Positions 9,435 to 17,719 of a stretch of DNA of 64,000 nt are shown piece by piece. Location of the stretch: assembly GCF_900129225.1 (NCBI RefSeq), contig NZ_FQUG01000002.1, positions 496,001 through 560,000 on the forward strand. Direction: 5' to 3'. This stretch comes from Schwartzia succinivorans DSM 10502 (GTDB lineage Bacteria > Bacillota > Negativicutes > Selenomonadales > Selenomonadaceae). Position numbers and translations under genes: made by a program. The notes under the pieces are model-generated. The model searched no databases. It was not told the origin of the DNA and saw only the letters and a list, made by a program, of their open reading frames with translations. Position 1 is the first letter of the stretch; every line of letters starts with the position of its first letter.

Positions 9435-10741
9435 TTGAACCGAACCTCAAAAGGTTTTCCCAGGCAATTGAAGAGAGTGAGCCGATTAAGATGAGCGGCA
9501 AAATCGTTCAGGTCATAGGGCTTGTAATCGAGTCCAAAGGACCGAACGTGAGCATGGGAGAGCTTTGTTATATAAAATCAAGATTTCCGGGAGTCGAGCC
9601 GATTCCTGCGGAGGTTGTAGGCTTCCGCGACGGCAAGGTTCTTTTGATGCCTGTCGGGGATATGGCAGGTATCGGGCCGGGATGTGAGGTAGTCTCGGCA
9701 CAAAAAACGCTTCAGGTCAAGGTGGGACCGCAGCTTTTAGGACGCGTGCTTGATGGTTTGGGCAACCCTATGGATGGAAAAGGACCGATTCTGAGCAAGC
9801 TTGAATATCCGCTGCAGGCATCACCGCCGGATCCGCTGCATCGTCCGCGTATTCACGAATCTCTTTTCGTTGGGGTTCGTGCCATTGATGGACTCATTAC
9901 CCTCGGGTCCGGGCAGCGTATCGGTATCATGGCAGGAAGCGGTGTCGGCAAATCAACGCTCTTGTCGATGATTGCCAGAAACACAGAGGCTGACGTCAGT
10001 GTTATATCTCTCGTCGGAGAGCGTGGCCGTGAGGTGCGCGACTTTATTGAGAGAGACCTTGGGGAGGAGGGCCTTAAGCGTGCTGTTGTCGTTGTCGCGA
10101 CATCGGACCGCCCGGCGCTTGTACGAATCAAGGGGGCAATGACTGCTACAGCCATTGCGGAGTATTTCCGCGATCAGGGCAAGAAGGTCGTCCTGATGAT
10201 GGACTCTGTTACACGCTTTGCTATGGCTCAGCGTGAGGTTGGTCTTACCATCGGCGAGCCGCCTGCAACCAGAGGGTACACTCCTTCAGTGTTTGCTCTT
10301 CTGCCACGCCTTCTTGAGCGTGCGGGAACGAGTGAGAAGGGTTCTATTACAGGTATCTATACTGTCCTCGTTGACGGTGATGATATGAATGAGCCGATTG
10401 CCGATGCTGTGCGAAGCATACTGGATGGGCATATAGTTCTCTCCAGGGCAATTGCTGCACAGAATCATTTCCCTGCCATTGATGTTCTGGCAAGTGTCAG
10501 CCGTGTTATGAGTGATGTCGTTGTTGACGAACACATGGCGGCAAACCGCAACATGCGTGCACTGATGGCAGTGTATAAGGAAGCTGAGGATCTTATACAT
10601 ATCGGGGCTTATGTAAAGGGCTCCAGCAAGAAGATTGATGAGGCAATCGAGAAAATCGATGCAATCAATGGTTTCCTCTGCCAGGGTGTATTTGAACAGA
10701 CGACGTTCGAACAGACCATACAGCAGCTTGAGGGAATCTGA
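9431..10741 (+). CDS. fliI: FliI, flagellum-specific export ATPase
   Basis: F1-beta-like ATPase of the flagellar type III export apparatus. Walker A is GSGVGKST near residues 168-175, Walker B is VVLMMDSVTRFA, and the catalytic VGERGREVRDFIE and REVGLTIGEPPATRGYTPSV segments are complete. 436 residues, typical. ATG 9431 overlaps the fliH stop. No odd feature. Confidence 0.97.
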   Translation: MIEPNLKRFSQAIEESEPIKMSGKIVQVIGLVIESKGPNVSMGELCYIKSRFPGVEPIPAEVVGFRDGKVLLMPVGDMAGIGPGCEVVSAQKTLQVKVGPQLLGRVLDGLGNPMDGKGPILSKLEYPLQASPPDPLHRPRIHESLFVGVRAIDGLITLGSGQRIGIMAGSGVGKSTLLSMIARNTEADVSVISLVGERGREVRDFIERDLGEEGLKRAVVVVATSDRPALVRIKGAMTATAIAEYFRDQGKKVVLMMDSVTRFAMAQREVGLTIGEPPATRGYTPSVFALLPRLLERAGTSEKGSITGIYTVLVDGDDMNEPIADAVRSILDGHIVLSRAIAAQNHFPAIDVLASVSRVMSDVVVDEHMAANRNMRALMAVYKEAEDLIHIGAYVKGSSKKIDEAIEKIDAINGFLCQGVFEQTTFEQTIQQLEGI

Positions 10742-10759
10742 TGAGAGCAGGGGAAGGTA

Positions 10760-11227
10760 ATGAAGAAGTTCCGCTTTAAGCTTGAAAAATATTTGGAGGT
10801 CACGCGGCGAAAGAAGGAAGATGCTGAGCTGAAATTTGCTGAGGCAACAAGACTTCTTGATGAAGCCCGTGAGTATCTGCAGCAGCTTTTGCAGGAAATG
10901 GCAAAGGGACAGCGGGATTATGCGGAGCTTACCGGTGAGGGAAAGCGGATAACAGTCGGCACCCTTACCACCTACAACAGCTTTTTTAACTGGAAAAGAC
11001 AGCAGATTGAACAGCAGCAGCAGGTGATTCTGCAGCGGCAGTCGGAAAGACAGCAGTGTCTGAAGGCACTTTTGAAGCTCATGAGCCGTCTTAAAAGTAT
11101 TGAACAGCTCAAGGAAAAACGGCTGCAGGAGTACAAGGATGAGCTCCTTTTTGAGGAGAGCAAGATGCTTGATGAAATTGGACTGCAGCTTTATATGAGA
11201 AATAATAGACAGGAGGCGCATGCTTAA
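10760..11227 (+). CDS. fliJ: FliJ, flagellar export chaperone/stalk
   Basis: 155-residue, highly charged, all-helical coiled coil starting MKKFRFKLEKYLEVTRRKKE, the usual FliJ N-terminus. FliJ inserts in the FliI ring like the gamma subunit of F1 and escorts export chaperones. Placement right after fliI supports the call. It ends one base before the next ATG at 11228. Confidence 0.9.
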   Translation: MKKFRFKLEKYLEVTRRKKEDAELKFAEATRLLDEAREYLQQLLQEMAKGQRDYAELTGEGKRITVGTLTTYNSFFNWKRQQIEQQQQVILQRQSERQQCLKALLKLMSRLKSIEQLKEKRLQEYKDELLFEESKMLDEIGLQLYMRNNRQEAHA

Positions 11228-11845
11228 ATGGATCTATCGTCACTTCATGCAGTTGTGCAGCGTGTCGCGGATATTGAGTATCGTCTCGGTATGCGGCGCA
11301 GACCGGGAGGAAATACAAGCTTTCAGTCTATGCTGGAGGAGCAGATGAAGTCCGCTGACGCCAGAAAAACTGCCAATGGGAATAATGCCCGGCAGACGGC
11401 GCCCACGGTAAACAGTGCTTATCGCTCAAATCCGTCTAATCCTGTGGCCGGAGTTTCACAGACAACAGGTTTGGATGCAGGTTATCATGATGTAATCGCT
11501 GCATCAGCGAAGAAATATAATATCGACCCGGCACTTGTTTCGGCGGTTGCCGAGGTGGAGTCGGGATTCCATCAGGATGCGGTATCGGATGCAGGTGCTG
11601 TCGGAATTATGCAGCTAATGCCGGATACGGCAGCATCTCTTGGAATTAATCCTTATGATGCAAATCAGAATATAGACGGGGGCGCCAAGTATCTGAGCCA
11701 GCTCCTCCAGACCTTTGGAGGAGATATCAGAAAGGCGGTCGCGGCATATAACGCGGGGCCGCAGGCTGTGCGTGATCACGGCGGGGTACCGCCGTATGGT
11801 GAGACGGAGGCCTATGTGGACTCTGTGCTTGACTTATATAAATGA
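11228..11845 (+). CDS. Flagellar-cluster lytic transglycosylase (SLT domain)
   Basis: Peptidoglycan-cleaving enzyme of the Slt70-like family. The first 80 residues are low-complexity and polar. Then the SLT domain shows AEVESGFHQDAVSDAGAVG with the catalytic Glu, GIMQLMPDTAASLGI and AAYNAGPQAV. 205 residues. No signal peptide or membrane segment is visible; such proteins may leave through the flagellar export gate, which is inference. It directly abuts fliJ, so it probably opens the cell wall for the rod, a job done by FlgJ in other bacteria. No FlgJ-type rod-capping domain is seen. Confidence 0.85.
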   Translation: MDLSSLHAVVQRVADIEYRLGMRRRPGGNTSFQSMLEEQMKSADARKTANGNNARQTAPTVNSAYRSNPSNPVAGVSQTTGLDAGYHDVIAASAKKYNIDPALVSAVAEVESGFHQDAVSDAGAVGIMQLMPDTAASLGINPYDANQNIDGGAKYLSQLLQTFGGDIRKAVAAYNAGPQAVRDHGGVPPYGETEAYVDSVLDLYK

Positions 11846-11904
11846 GGCACTTTGTCATTAGAAAACAGGTGAAGGTATGACGAAGAACAAAGGACGGGGA
11901 ATAG

Positions 11905-12543
11905 ATGGAAGAGACAAATGAACAGCCGTCGAAGAAGCGGCGTATCTTAAAGGCACTTGCAATCCTCTTTCTGCTCGTTCTATTGATTGGCGCAGGATTC
12001 TTCGTAGGAATTTATCTCCGAATCTTTGATGTTGATAAAATCAATGAGAGCATGAAACTTTACGATATGCCTGTTATAGGGCAGTATTTTGTAAAGCGGC
12101 AGGTGACGGAAACGTCGTCGGAGCAGACTCCTGAGGCCAAGACTGCTGATAATGCACAGAATGATAAGGATAAAGACAAGGCGGCTCAGCAGAAGCCTGA
12201 GGAATCCAAGCCTATGATTCTTACCAAGGCTGAGATTGAGAAGCAGAGAAAAGAGCAGCAGGCGGCAGAGAAGAAGCGCGTTACTAAGCTTGCGCGCCTA
12301 TACAATGAAATGAAGCCGACTGATGCGGCTGCTATAATGGATGCGCTTAACGATGATATAACAATCGCTATTCTGCAGCGAATGGATGAATCGCAGTGTG
12401 CCAAGGTTCTTACGGCGTTTGAGCCGGATAAGTCAGCAAGGCTGACGAGGATTATGTATGCAGGAACGCGTCCGAATATGAGTTCTCCGGGTGATGCTGC
12501 AAATGCCCAGACGGAACCTCAGATAACTCCGGCAGGGCAGTAA
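11905..12543 (+). CDS. MotE-like flagellar protein (YlxF position)
   Basis: 212 residues. One N-terminal membrane segment is visible at about residues 16-36 (LAILFLLVLLIGAGFFVGIY), followed by a charged coiled-coil stretch and a C-terminal MgtE-N/MotE-like helical domain: MKPTDAAAIMDALNDDITIA and AKVLTAFEPDKSARLTRIM. MotE proteins are chaperones or partners of motility stator components. In Bacillus ylxF occupies the same place after fliJ. The usual next genes fliK, flgD and flgE are missing here. Confidence 0.75.
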   Translation: MEETNEQPSKKRRILKALAILFLLVLLIGAGFFVGIYLRIFDVDKINESMKLYDMPVIGQYFVKRQVTETSSEQTPEAKTADNAQNDKDKDKAAQQKPEESKPMILTKAEIEKQRKEQQAAEKKRVTKLARLYNEMKPTDAAAIMDALNDDITIAILQRMDESQCAKVLTAFEPDKSARLTRIMYAGTRPNMSSPGDAANAQTEPQITPAGQ

Positions 12544-12581
12544 GCCTGGGGTTGCCGGAAGAAAGGAATGGTTAAAAGCTG

Positions 12582-12782
12582 ATGATAAAGCTTACAAAAT
12601 TTAATTCTGAGGTAAATAAAAAAGGAGTTTTCATACTCAATGCCGAAATAATAGAAACAATAGAAGAAACTCCTGATACGGTTGTTACACTCATCAATGG
12701 TAAAAAGCTTATAGTTGATGAGCCTATGGATGAGGTTGTCCGCCGTGTTATGGCGTATCGGCGTGCACTTCAGAAGTACTGA
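12582..12782 (+). CDS. flbD: FlbD/SwrD-family flagellar protein
   Basis: Small 66-residue protein starting MIKLTKFNSEVNKKGVFILN, with LINGKKLIVDEPMDEVVRRV toward the end, the full FlbD/SwrD (YlzI) signature. SwrD raises flagellar motor torque in Bacillus subtilis. In Firmicutes it normally sits between flgE and fliL; here fliL follows after 67 bases. The ribosome site AAGGA is rather far (about 14 bases) from ATG 12582. Confidence 0.88.
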   Translation: MIKLTKFNSEVNKKGVFILNAEIIETIEETPDTVVTLINGKKLIVDEPMDEVVRRVMAYRRALQKY

Positions 12783-12849
12783 GGGGATTCGGAAGCCTGG
12801 CTTCCTGTATCGCATAAATTTTGAAAAGAGAGCAGAGGAGTGATTGAGA

Positions 12850-13383
12850 ATGGCAGACGAAAAGAAACCGGCAGAGGGCGCTGAAGAAGCAAAGGAAGAA
12901 GAGAAGCCGGCGGAGGGGAAGAAAAAGTCTCCCATTATTATTATTGCTGTTTTAGTCCTGGTTGGTCTTGTACTGGCTGCAGGCATTTCCTATTTCGTAG
13001 CAACGAAGATTTTGTCGAACTCTGTTGCGGAGGAAGGAGCACCTCGTTATCATGATCCGGGTGTCTTTATTAAGCTCGGCGATGCAAAGGAAGGGCTTCT
13101 TGTAAATGTAGGCGGTATCAAGGGAGGACGTTTCCTTAAGGTTGGCATTGTTCTTGAGATGAATCCCGGAAAACAGGATAACATCAAAGAAGGTAAGCTG
13201 AACCCTGTAGCAGAAACAAAAATGCTTGATACAGTGCTTCAGATTCTGAGGTCTGAGCCGCTTGATGGTTTTGATGCCCAGAAGCAGGAGGCACTCAAGG
13301 ATAAAATCAAGGTCGAGGTGAACCACACGTTGGGAGAGGGTTCAATCTACAATGTGTATATCACGAGCTTTGTCCTCCAGTGA
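12850..13383 (+). CDS. fliL: FliL, flagellar basal body-associated protein
   Basis: Single-pass inner membrane protein that surrounds the stators. ATG 12850 is preferred over an in-frame TTG at 12844, which would be only 3 bases from the GCAGAGGAG ribosome site. 177 residues: a charged Glu/Lys-rich head, a membrane segment at about 22-45 (PIIIIAVLVLVGLVLAAGI), then the periplasmic FliL domain with KVGIVLEMN and the ending VYITSFVLQ. It precedes fliM as usual. Confidence 0.92.
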   Translation: MADEKKPAEGAEEAKEEEKPAEGKKKSPIIIIAVLVLVGLVLAAGISYFVATKILSNSVAEEGAPRYHDPGVFIKLGDAKEGLLVNVGGIKGGRFLKVGIVLEMNPGKQDNIKEGKLNPVAETKMLDTVLQILRSEPLDGFDAQKQEALKDKIKVEVNHTLGEGSIYNVYITSFVLQ

Positions 13384-13419
13384 CAAGCGAATTCATATCA
13401 GAGGGAAGGAGGGTGAAGA

Positions 13420-14424
13420 TTGGCAGATGACGTACTATCCCAATCCGAGATAGATAAGCTGTTGTCCGCAATTTCCAGCGGTGATGTTTCCGCGGATGAG
13501 GTAAAGGCAGAAGAACAGCAGAAAAAGGTCAAGACATATGACTTCAAACGTCCGGATAAGTTCTCAAAGGATCAGATTCGTACCCTGCAGATGCTGCATG
13601 AAAATTTCGGTCGTATGTTGAACACTTATCTGTCAACTAACCTTCGGAGCCTGGTAGATATAGAAGTCGCTTCCGTAGAACAGCTTACCTATCAGGAATT
13701 TATCCAATCATTGGGCAATCCGAGTGTTATCGGAGTTTTGGCGGTTCCACCGTTAAAGGGCAATATAATCATGGAGCTCAATACGAGCATAGCGTTTTCA
13801 ATTATTGACCGCGTATTTGGAGGTACAGGGGCAAACACCATTAAGCCCCGTACGCTGACCGAGATTGAAGAGGCGGTTATCCGCAGGACCTTCGCCAAGG
13901 CAATTGATAATTTCCGTGAGGCGTGGGCAAATGTGGTAAAGATTACCCCGCGGCTCGAGGTCATGGAGGCCAATCCGGCTTTCGTTCAGATTGTGCCGCC
14001 GAGTGATATGGTTGTCATCATCACTCTGAAGATAACAATCGGTGAGGTCGAGGGATTCATGAATATTTGTATCCCGTATCTTGTACTCGAACCGATTATG
14101 TCTAAACTGACAACAACCTTCTGGGTTGCTTCTTCGGTATCGAAGGAAAACCGCCCGGAGCAGGTTGAAATATTACAAAGAAAGATAGCCAGAACGAGTG
14201 TACCTTTTGTGGTACAGCTCGGCTCCATCGAAATATCCATACGCGAGTTTTTGACGCTGGGATATGGAGATGTGCTTCAGCTTGATACGAAGGTCAAGGA
14301 TGAGCTGCCCTGCCAGATAGGAAAGCGCAGGAAGTTTTTCTGCAGACCGGGTACATTCGGAAAAAGAGCTGCCGTGCAGATTACACGCGTAGCTCCAGAG
14401 GGAGATGAAGATACAGATGAGTGA
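13420..14424 (+). CDS. fliM: FliM, flagellar motor switch protein
   Basis: C-ring component that binds phosphorylated CheY. TTG start at 13420 with GGAAGGAGGG just upstream. The N-terminal CheY-binding peptide LSQSEIDKLLSAI is present, followed by the CheC-like middle domain (FIQSLGNPSVIGVL, IDRVFGGTG) and the SpoA C-terminal domain (SIREFLTLGYGDVLQLD). 334 residues. It overlaps fliY by 8 bases. Confidence 0.96.
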   Translation: MADDVLSQSEIDKLLSAISSGDVSADEVKAEEQQKKVKTYDFKRPDKFSKDQIRTLQMLHENFGRMLNTYLSTNLRSLVDIEVASVEQLTYQEFIQSLGNPSVIGVLAVPPLKGNIIMELNTSIAFSIIDRVFGGTGANTIKPRTLTEIEEAVIRRTFAKAIDNFREAWANVVKITPRLEVMEANPAFVQIVPPSDMVVIITLKITIGEVEGFMNICIPYLVLEPIMSKLTTTFWVASSVSKENRPEQVEILQRKIARTSVPFVVQLGSIEISIREFLTLGYGDVLQLDTKVKDELPCQIGKRRKFFCRPGTFGKRAAVQITRVAPEGDEDTDE

Positions 14425-15655
14425 TGATATGATTTCGCAGGAGGAGATTGACGCGTTGCTAAACGGCGGCGGTGTAACTCCCCCGGCAGAAAGCGCGCCT
14501 GCAGATGATGCAGCCGGAGAGGCTGCTGCGGACACAGGTAATTCCGCTATTGAGGATTGCTTGTCCGATATGCAGAAGGACGCGCTCGGCGAGATCGGCA
14601 ACATTTCCATGGGCAGTGCTGCAACAACGCTTTCTGTGCTGCTTGGTCATAAGGTTTCGATTACTACGCCGACGGTTTCTGTCGACACAATGAATTCTAT
14701 CCGCAACACGTATCCGCTGCCTTATCTCATTGTTGAGGTCGGGTATACGGTTGGTATCGACGGAAATAATATTTTGGCGATACAGGCTTCGGATGCATGC
14801 ATTATTGCGGATCTCATGATGGGCGGTGACGGAACAGCTCCGCCGACAGATTTGAATGAGATTCACATGAGTGCAGTCGGAGAGGCAATGAATCAGATGA
14901 TGGGGTCTGTTTCGACGTCTCTTTCGACGATGTTCAACAAAAAAATTGATATTTCACCACCAAAGGTTAATTTGATTGATCTCGGCTCCGAGGACAAGGT
15001 CACGGAGATTGTCGGGGGAGATGATACCGTTGCAAAGATTTCATTCCGTATGGAGGTTGACGGTCTCATTGACAGCCAGATAATGCAGATTCTTCCGCTG
15101 GATATTGCAGAGGAAATGGTTGAGAGTCTCATGAACAGCAGCAAGGCTGAAGAAGAGGTTGCTCCACCGCCTCCCGCACCGGCGCCTGCGCCTGCTCCGG
15201 CACCTGCACCTGCGCCTGTTGCGGCACCTCCGCCGATGGCACCACCGGCTGCTCCGATGGCGGCTCCTGCTCCACAGGCAGCACCTATGATGCAGGCGGC
15301 CCCGATGCCGTCTTACGGTCAGGCGGTAGCTCAGGGAGTGCCTGTACAACCGGTACAGTTTACGCCTTTGTCTACGGCTCCGGTACAGGTCAACGATGCA
15401 AATATAGGATTGATTCTCGATGTTGCGCTTCAGGTTACAGTAGAGCTTGGACGCACAAAGAAGTCAATTAAGGAGATTCTCGAGCTTACAAACGGTTCCA
15501 TCGTAGAGTTGGATAAGCTTGCAGGTGAGCCTGTCGACATTCAGGTCAACGGAAAGCTTCTGGCGAAGGGCGAGGTCGTTGTCATTGATGAAAACTTCGG
15601 TGTCCGAATTACGGATATCGTAAGTCCTGAGGAGCGCGCGGCGCGACTCCAGTGA
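14417..15655 (+). CDS. fliY: FliY, motor switch protein and CheY-P phosphatase (FliN-type)
   Basis: C-ring protein with phosphatase activity on CheY-P. ATG 14417 is chosen over ATG 14405, which directly abuts GGAG. Order: a FliM-like N-terminal peptide (MISQEEIDALLNGG), a CheC-like domain with both E-x2-N phosphatase sites (GEIGN near residue 60, GEAMN near 160), a long Ala/Pro-rich linker (about residues 250-310), and a C-terminal SpoA/FliN domain (LDVALQVTVELGRTKKSIKE). 412 residues; the linker makes it longer than the Bacillus protein (about 380). Confidence 0.95.
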   Translation: MSDDMISQEEIDALLNGGGVTPPAESAPADDAAGEAAADTGNSAIEDCLSDMQKDALGEIGNISMGSAATTLSVLLGHKVSITTPTVSVDTMNSIRNTYPLPYLIVEVGYTVGIDGNNILAIQASDACIIADLMMGGDGTAPPTDLNEIHMSAVGEAMNQMMGSVSTSLSTMFNKKIDISPPKVNLIDLGSEDKVTEIVGGDDTVAKISFRMEVDGLIDSQIMQILPLDIAEEMVESLMNSSKAEEEVAPPPPAPAPAPAPAPAPAPVAAPPPMAPPAAPMAAPAPQAAPMMQAAPMPSYGQAVAQGVPVQPVQFTPLSTAPVQVNDANIGLILDVALQVTVELGRTKKSIKEILELTNGSIVELDKLAGEPVDIQVNGKLLAKGEVVVIDENFGVRITDIVSPEERAARLQ

Positions 15656-15664
15656 TAGTTTTTC

Positions 15665-15693
15665 TTGAGAAATTCCTTTATATTTTATATAAT
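15665..15693 (+). promoter_or_regulatory. Internal sigma-A type promoter before cheY
   Basis: TTGAGA (15665-15670), a 17-base spacer and a perfect TATAAT (15688-15693) lie in the 93-base gap between fliY and cheY. Most other junctions nearby are tight, so this is a likely second promoter for cheY and the export genes. Confidence 0.75.
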
Positions 15694-15748
15694 ATTAACA
15701 AGTTAAATTAGGCCATTTTTACAATGCAAAGATGAGGAGAGATGAAAC

Positions 15749-16111
15749 ATGGCAGTTAGAGTCTTAGTTGTAGATGATGCGGCATTCATGCGTATGATGG
15801 TTAAGGATATTCTTTCCAAGAACGGATATGAAGTTGTTGGTGAGGCCGAGAACGGTATGAAGGCTGTTGAGAAGTATCAGGAACTCAAACCTGATCTTAC
15901 GACAATGGATATCACGATGCCTGAGATGGATGGTATCAGCGCTGTTAAGGAGATTAAGAAGATTGATCCGAATGCAAAGATTGTTATGTGCAGCGCTATG
16001 GGTCAGCAGGCAATGGTTATTGAGGCAATTCAGGCAGGTGCCCGTGACTTTATCGTTAAACCGTTCCAGGCAGACCGTGTCCTTGAAGCTGTTCGTAAAG
16101 CTGTGGGTTGA
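15749..16111 (+). CDS. cheY: CheY, chemotaxis response regulator
   Basis: Single-domain receiver (120 residues) that binds the switch when phosphorylated by CheA. Acid pair Asp9-Asp10, phospho-acceptor Asp54 (MDITMPEMDG), the Ser/Thr switch (MCSAMG) and Lys in VKPF are all present. AGGAGAG precedes ATG 15749. Its TGA overlaps the fliO ATG by one base. It has its own promoter in the gap upstream. Confidence 0.96.
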   Translation: MAVRVLVVDDAAFMRMMVKDILSKNGYEVVGEAENGMKAVEKYQELKPDLTTMDITMPEMDGISAVKEIKKIDPNAKIVMCSAMGQQAMVIEAIQAGARDFIVKPFQADRVLEAVRKAVG

Positions 16112-16647
16112 TGAACGCCCGTGTGCTTCGGTGCTTGGGACCGGCACTTTTGCTGGTACTCCTGCTGACGGGAACTGTGTCGGCAGCTGATGCCGCCGGA
16201 AGCGGTTATCTTTCCGGTTACACTGAGGCGGATCCGCGCCCGACCGCTGTTTCGTGGTGGTCTACGATTGCGTATCTTTTAAGCCTTTTTGCTGTGTTTG
16301 CTTTTGTAGTAATCATGGCATATATGGCATCGCGTTTTTTAAGCGGCCGATTTGCAAGAACGTCGGAAGGACAGGGAGGGCGTATCCTTGCGCATCTTCC
16401 TCTGGGCCCGAACCGCTCCGTCTGTGTCGTTGAGCTTGCAGAACGCGTCTTCATGCTGGGAGTTACCGAGCATTCGATAACACTTCTCCGCGAAGTAACG
16501 GATGAAGATGAGATTGAACGGCTGCATCGCCGCGAGCTTGGAAACCTGCCGTCCGCTGATGATTTGTTTTCATCGCAGATTGGCTCGTTGGAACAGCTTG
16601 CAAAACGGATTCCGTCTATGTTTAGAAACGGTCCGTATCGCAGATGA
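16111..16647 (+). CDS. fliO: FliO/FliZ, flagellar export apparatus assembly protein
   Basis: Assembly factor of the export gate, in the inner membrane. ATG 16111 overlaps the cheY stop (TGATG). 178 residues: a signal-like hydrophobic N-terminus (ALLLVLLLTGTVSAADA), a second membrane segment near residues 48-68 (TIAYLLSLFAVFAFVVIMAY), then the cytoplasmic FliO domain with GRILAHLPLGPNRSVCVVEL and VFMLGVTEHSITLLREV. It precedes fliP, the conserved position. Confidence 0.88.
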   Translation: MNARVLRCLGPALLLVLLLTGTVSAADAAGSGYLSGYTEADPRPTAVSWWSTIAYLLSLFAVFAFVVIMAYMASRFLSGRFARTSEGQGGRILAHLPLGPNRSVCVVELAERVFMLGVTEHSITLLREVTDEDEIERLHRRELGNLPSADDLFSSQIGSLEQLAKRIPSMFRNGPYRR

Positions 16648-16664
16648 GAAGGGGTTGTGCAGCG

Positions 16665-17423
16665 GTGATGAATAAACAGCGGGCTCTCATTTGCCTGGGA
16701 GTCCTGCTTTCTTTTTGTCTGATGGTTCCTGCGGTTCAAGCAGCACCGTTGATTCCAAGTGTGGATGTCAATGTCGGGACTGCGGAAAATCCGCAGCAGG
16801 TCGCTTCTACCCTGCAGATTATTGCAGTGTTGACGATTCTTTCACTGGCACCGTCAATTATTGTGATGACAACTGCATTTATTCGTATTGTTGTTGTGCT
16901 GGGTTTTTTGCGAAATGCTCTTTCAACACAGAATGTCCCGCCGAATCAGGTTGTTGTTGCGTTGTCGCTGTTCCTTACGTTTTACATCATGTCACCGTAC
17001 TGGAGCGAGGCGAACGAGCAGGGAATTCAGCCGTATCTGAATGGACAGATTTCTCAGGAGCAGGCGCTTCAAAATACGGTGGCGCCTATGCGTGAGTTTA
17101 TGTTTAAGCAGACACGCGAATCGGATTTGGCACTTTTTGTTAACCTTTCGGATGCACCGCGTCCGGATTCACCGGATGACGTATCGACGTTTACGCTCAT
17201 TCCGGCATATGTTATCAGCGAGCTTAAAACGGCGTTTCAGATAGGCTTTATGATTTACATACCGTTTATCGTTATCGATATGATTGTGGCAAGTACACTT
17301 ATGTCGATGGGTATGATGATGCTGCCGCCTGTTATGATTTCGATGCCGTTTAAGATTTTGCTTTTCGTTATGGTTGACGGTTGGCATCTTCTGATTAAGT
17401 CGTTGATTGTCAGCTTTAAATAG
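16665..17423 (+). CDS. fliP: FliP, flagellar type III export gate protein
   Basis: Core membrane protein of the export channel. The start is uncertain: GTG 16665 (or ATG 16668) has AGAAGGGG upstream, whereas ATG 16644 overlaps the fliO stop. A cleavable signal peptide (LICLGVLLSFCLMVPAVQAA) precedes four membrane segments. The family motifs VVVLGFLRNALSTQNVPPNQ, RESDLALF and AFQIGFMIYIPFIVIDMIVA are complete. About 252 residues. fliQ follows after 11 bases. Confidence 0.96.
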   Translation: MMNKQRALICLGVLLSFCLMVPAVQAAPLIPSVDVNVGTAENPQQVASTLQIIAVLTILSLAPSIIVMTTAFIRIVVVLGFLRNALSTQNVPPNQVVVALSLFLTFYIMSPYWSEANEQGIQPYLNGQISQEQALQNTVAPMREFMFKQTRESDLALFVNLSDAPRPDSPDDVSTFTLIPAYVISELKTAFQIGFMIYIPFIVIDMIVASTLMSMGMMMLPPVMISMPFKILLFVMVDGWHLLIKSLIVSFK

Positions 17424-17434
17424 GAGATGGAACG

Positions 17435-17704
17435 ATGTCTGGAGATGTGGTTGTTCAGATTGGACAGCAGGCTTTGATGGTCGTTCTGATGGTCTCGGCA
17501 CCGATGCTTGGACTTGGTCTCCTTGTCGGTCTGTGCGTGAGTGTGTTTCAGGCAACGACTTCGATTCAGGAGCAGACACTGGCATTTATTCCGAAAATCA
17601 TTGCGGTCTTTGTGGCAATACTGATTTTTGGACCATGGATGCTCCGTATTATGGTGGAATACGTCATGAATATGTTTGTGAATATTCCGCTTTATCTCAG
17701 ATAG
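17435..17704 (+). CDS. fliQ: FliQ, flagellar export gate protein
   Basis: 89-residue protein with two membrane helices, part of the FliPQR channel. Signature GLLVGLCVSVFQATTSIQEQ TLAFIPK is intact. ATG 17435 with GGAGATGG upstream. It lies between fliP and fliR as in all Firmicute operons. Confidence 0.95.
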   Translation: MSGDVVVQIGQQALMVVLMVSAPMLGLGLLVGLCVSVFQATTSIQEQTLAFIPKIIAVFVAILIFGPWMLRIMVEYVMNMFVNIPLYLR

Positions 17705-17719
17705 TAAGGGGAATGCATC

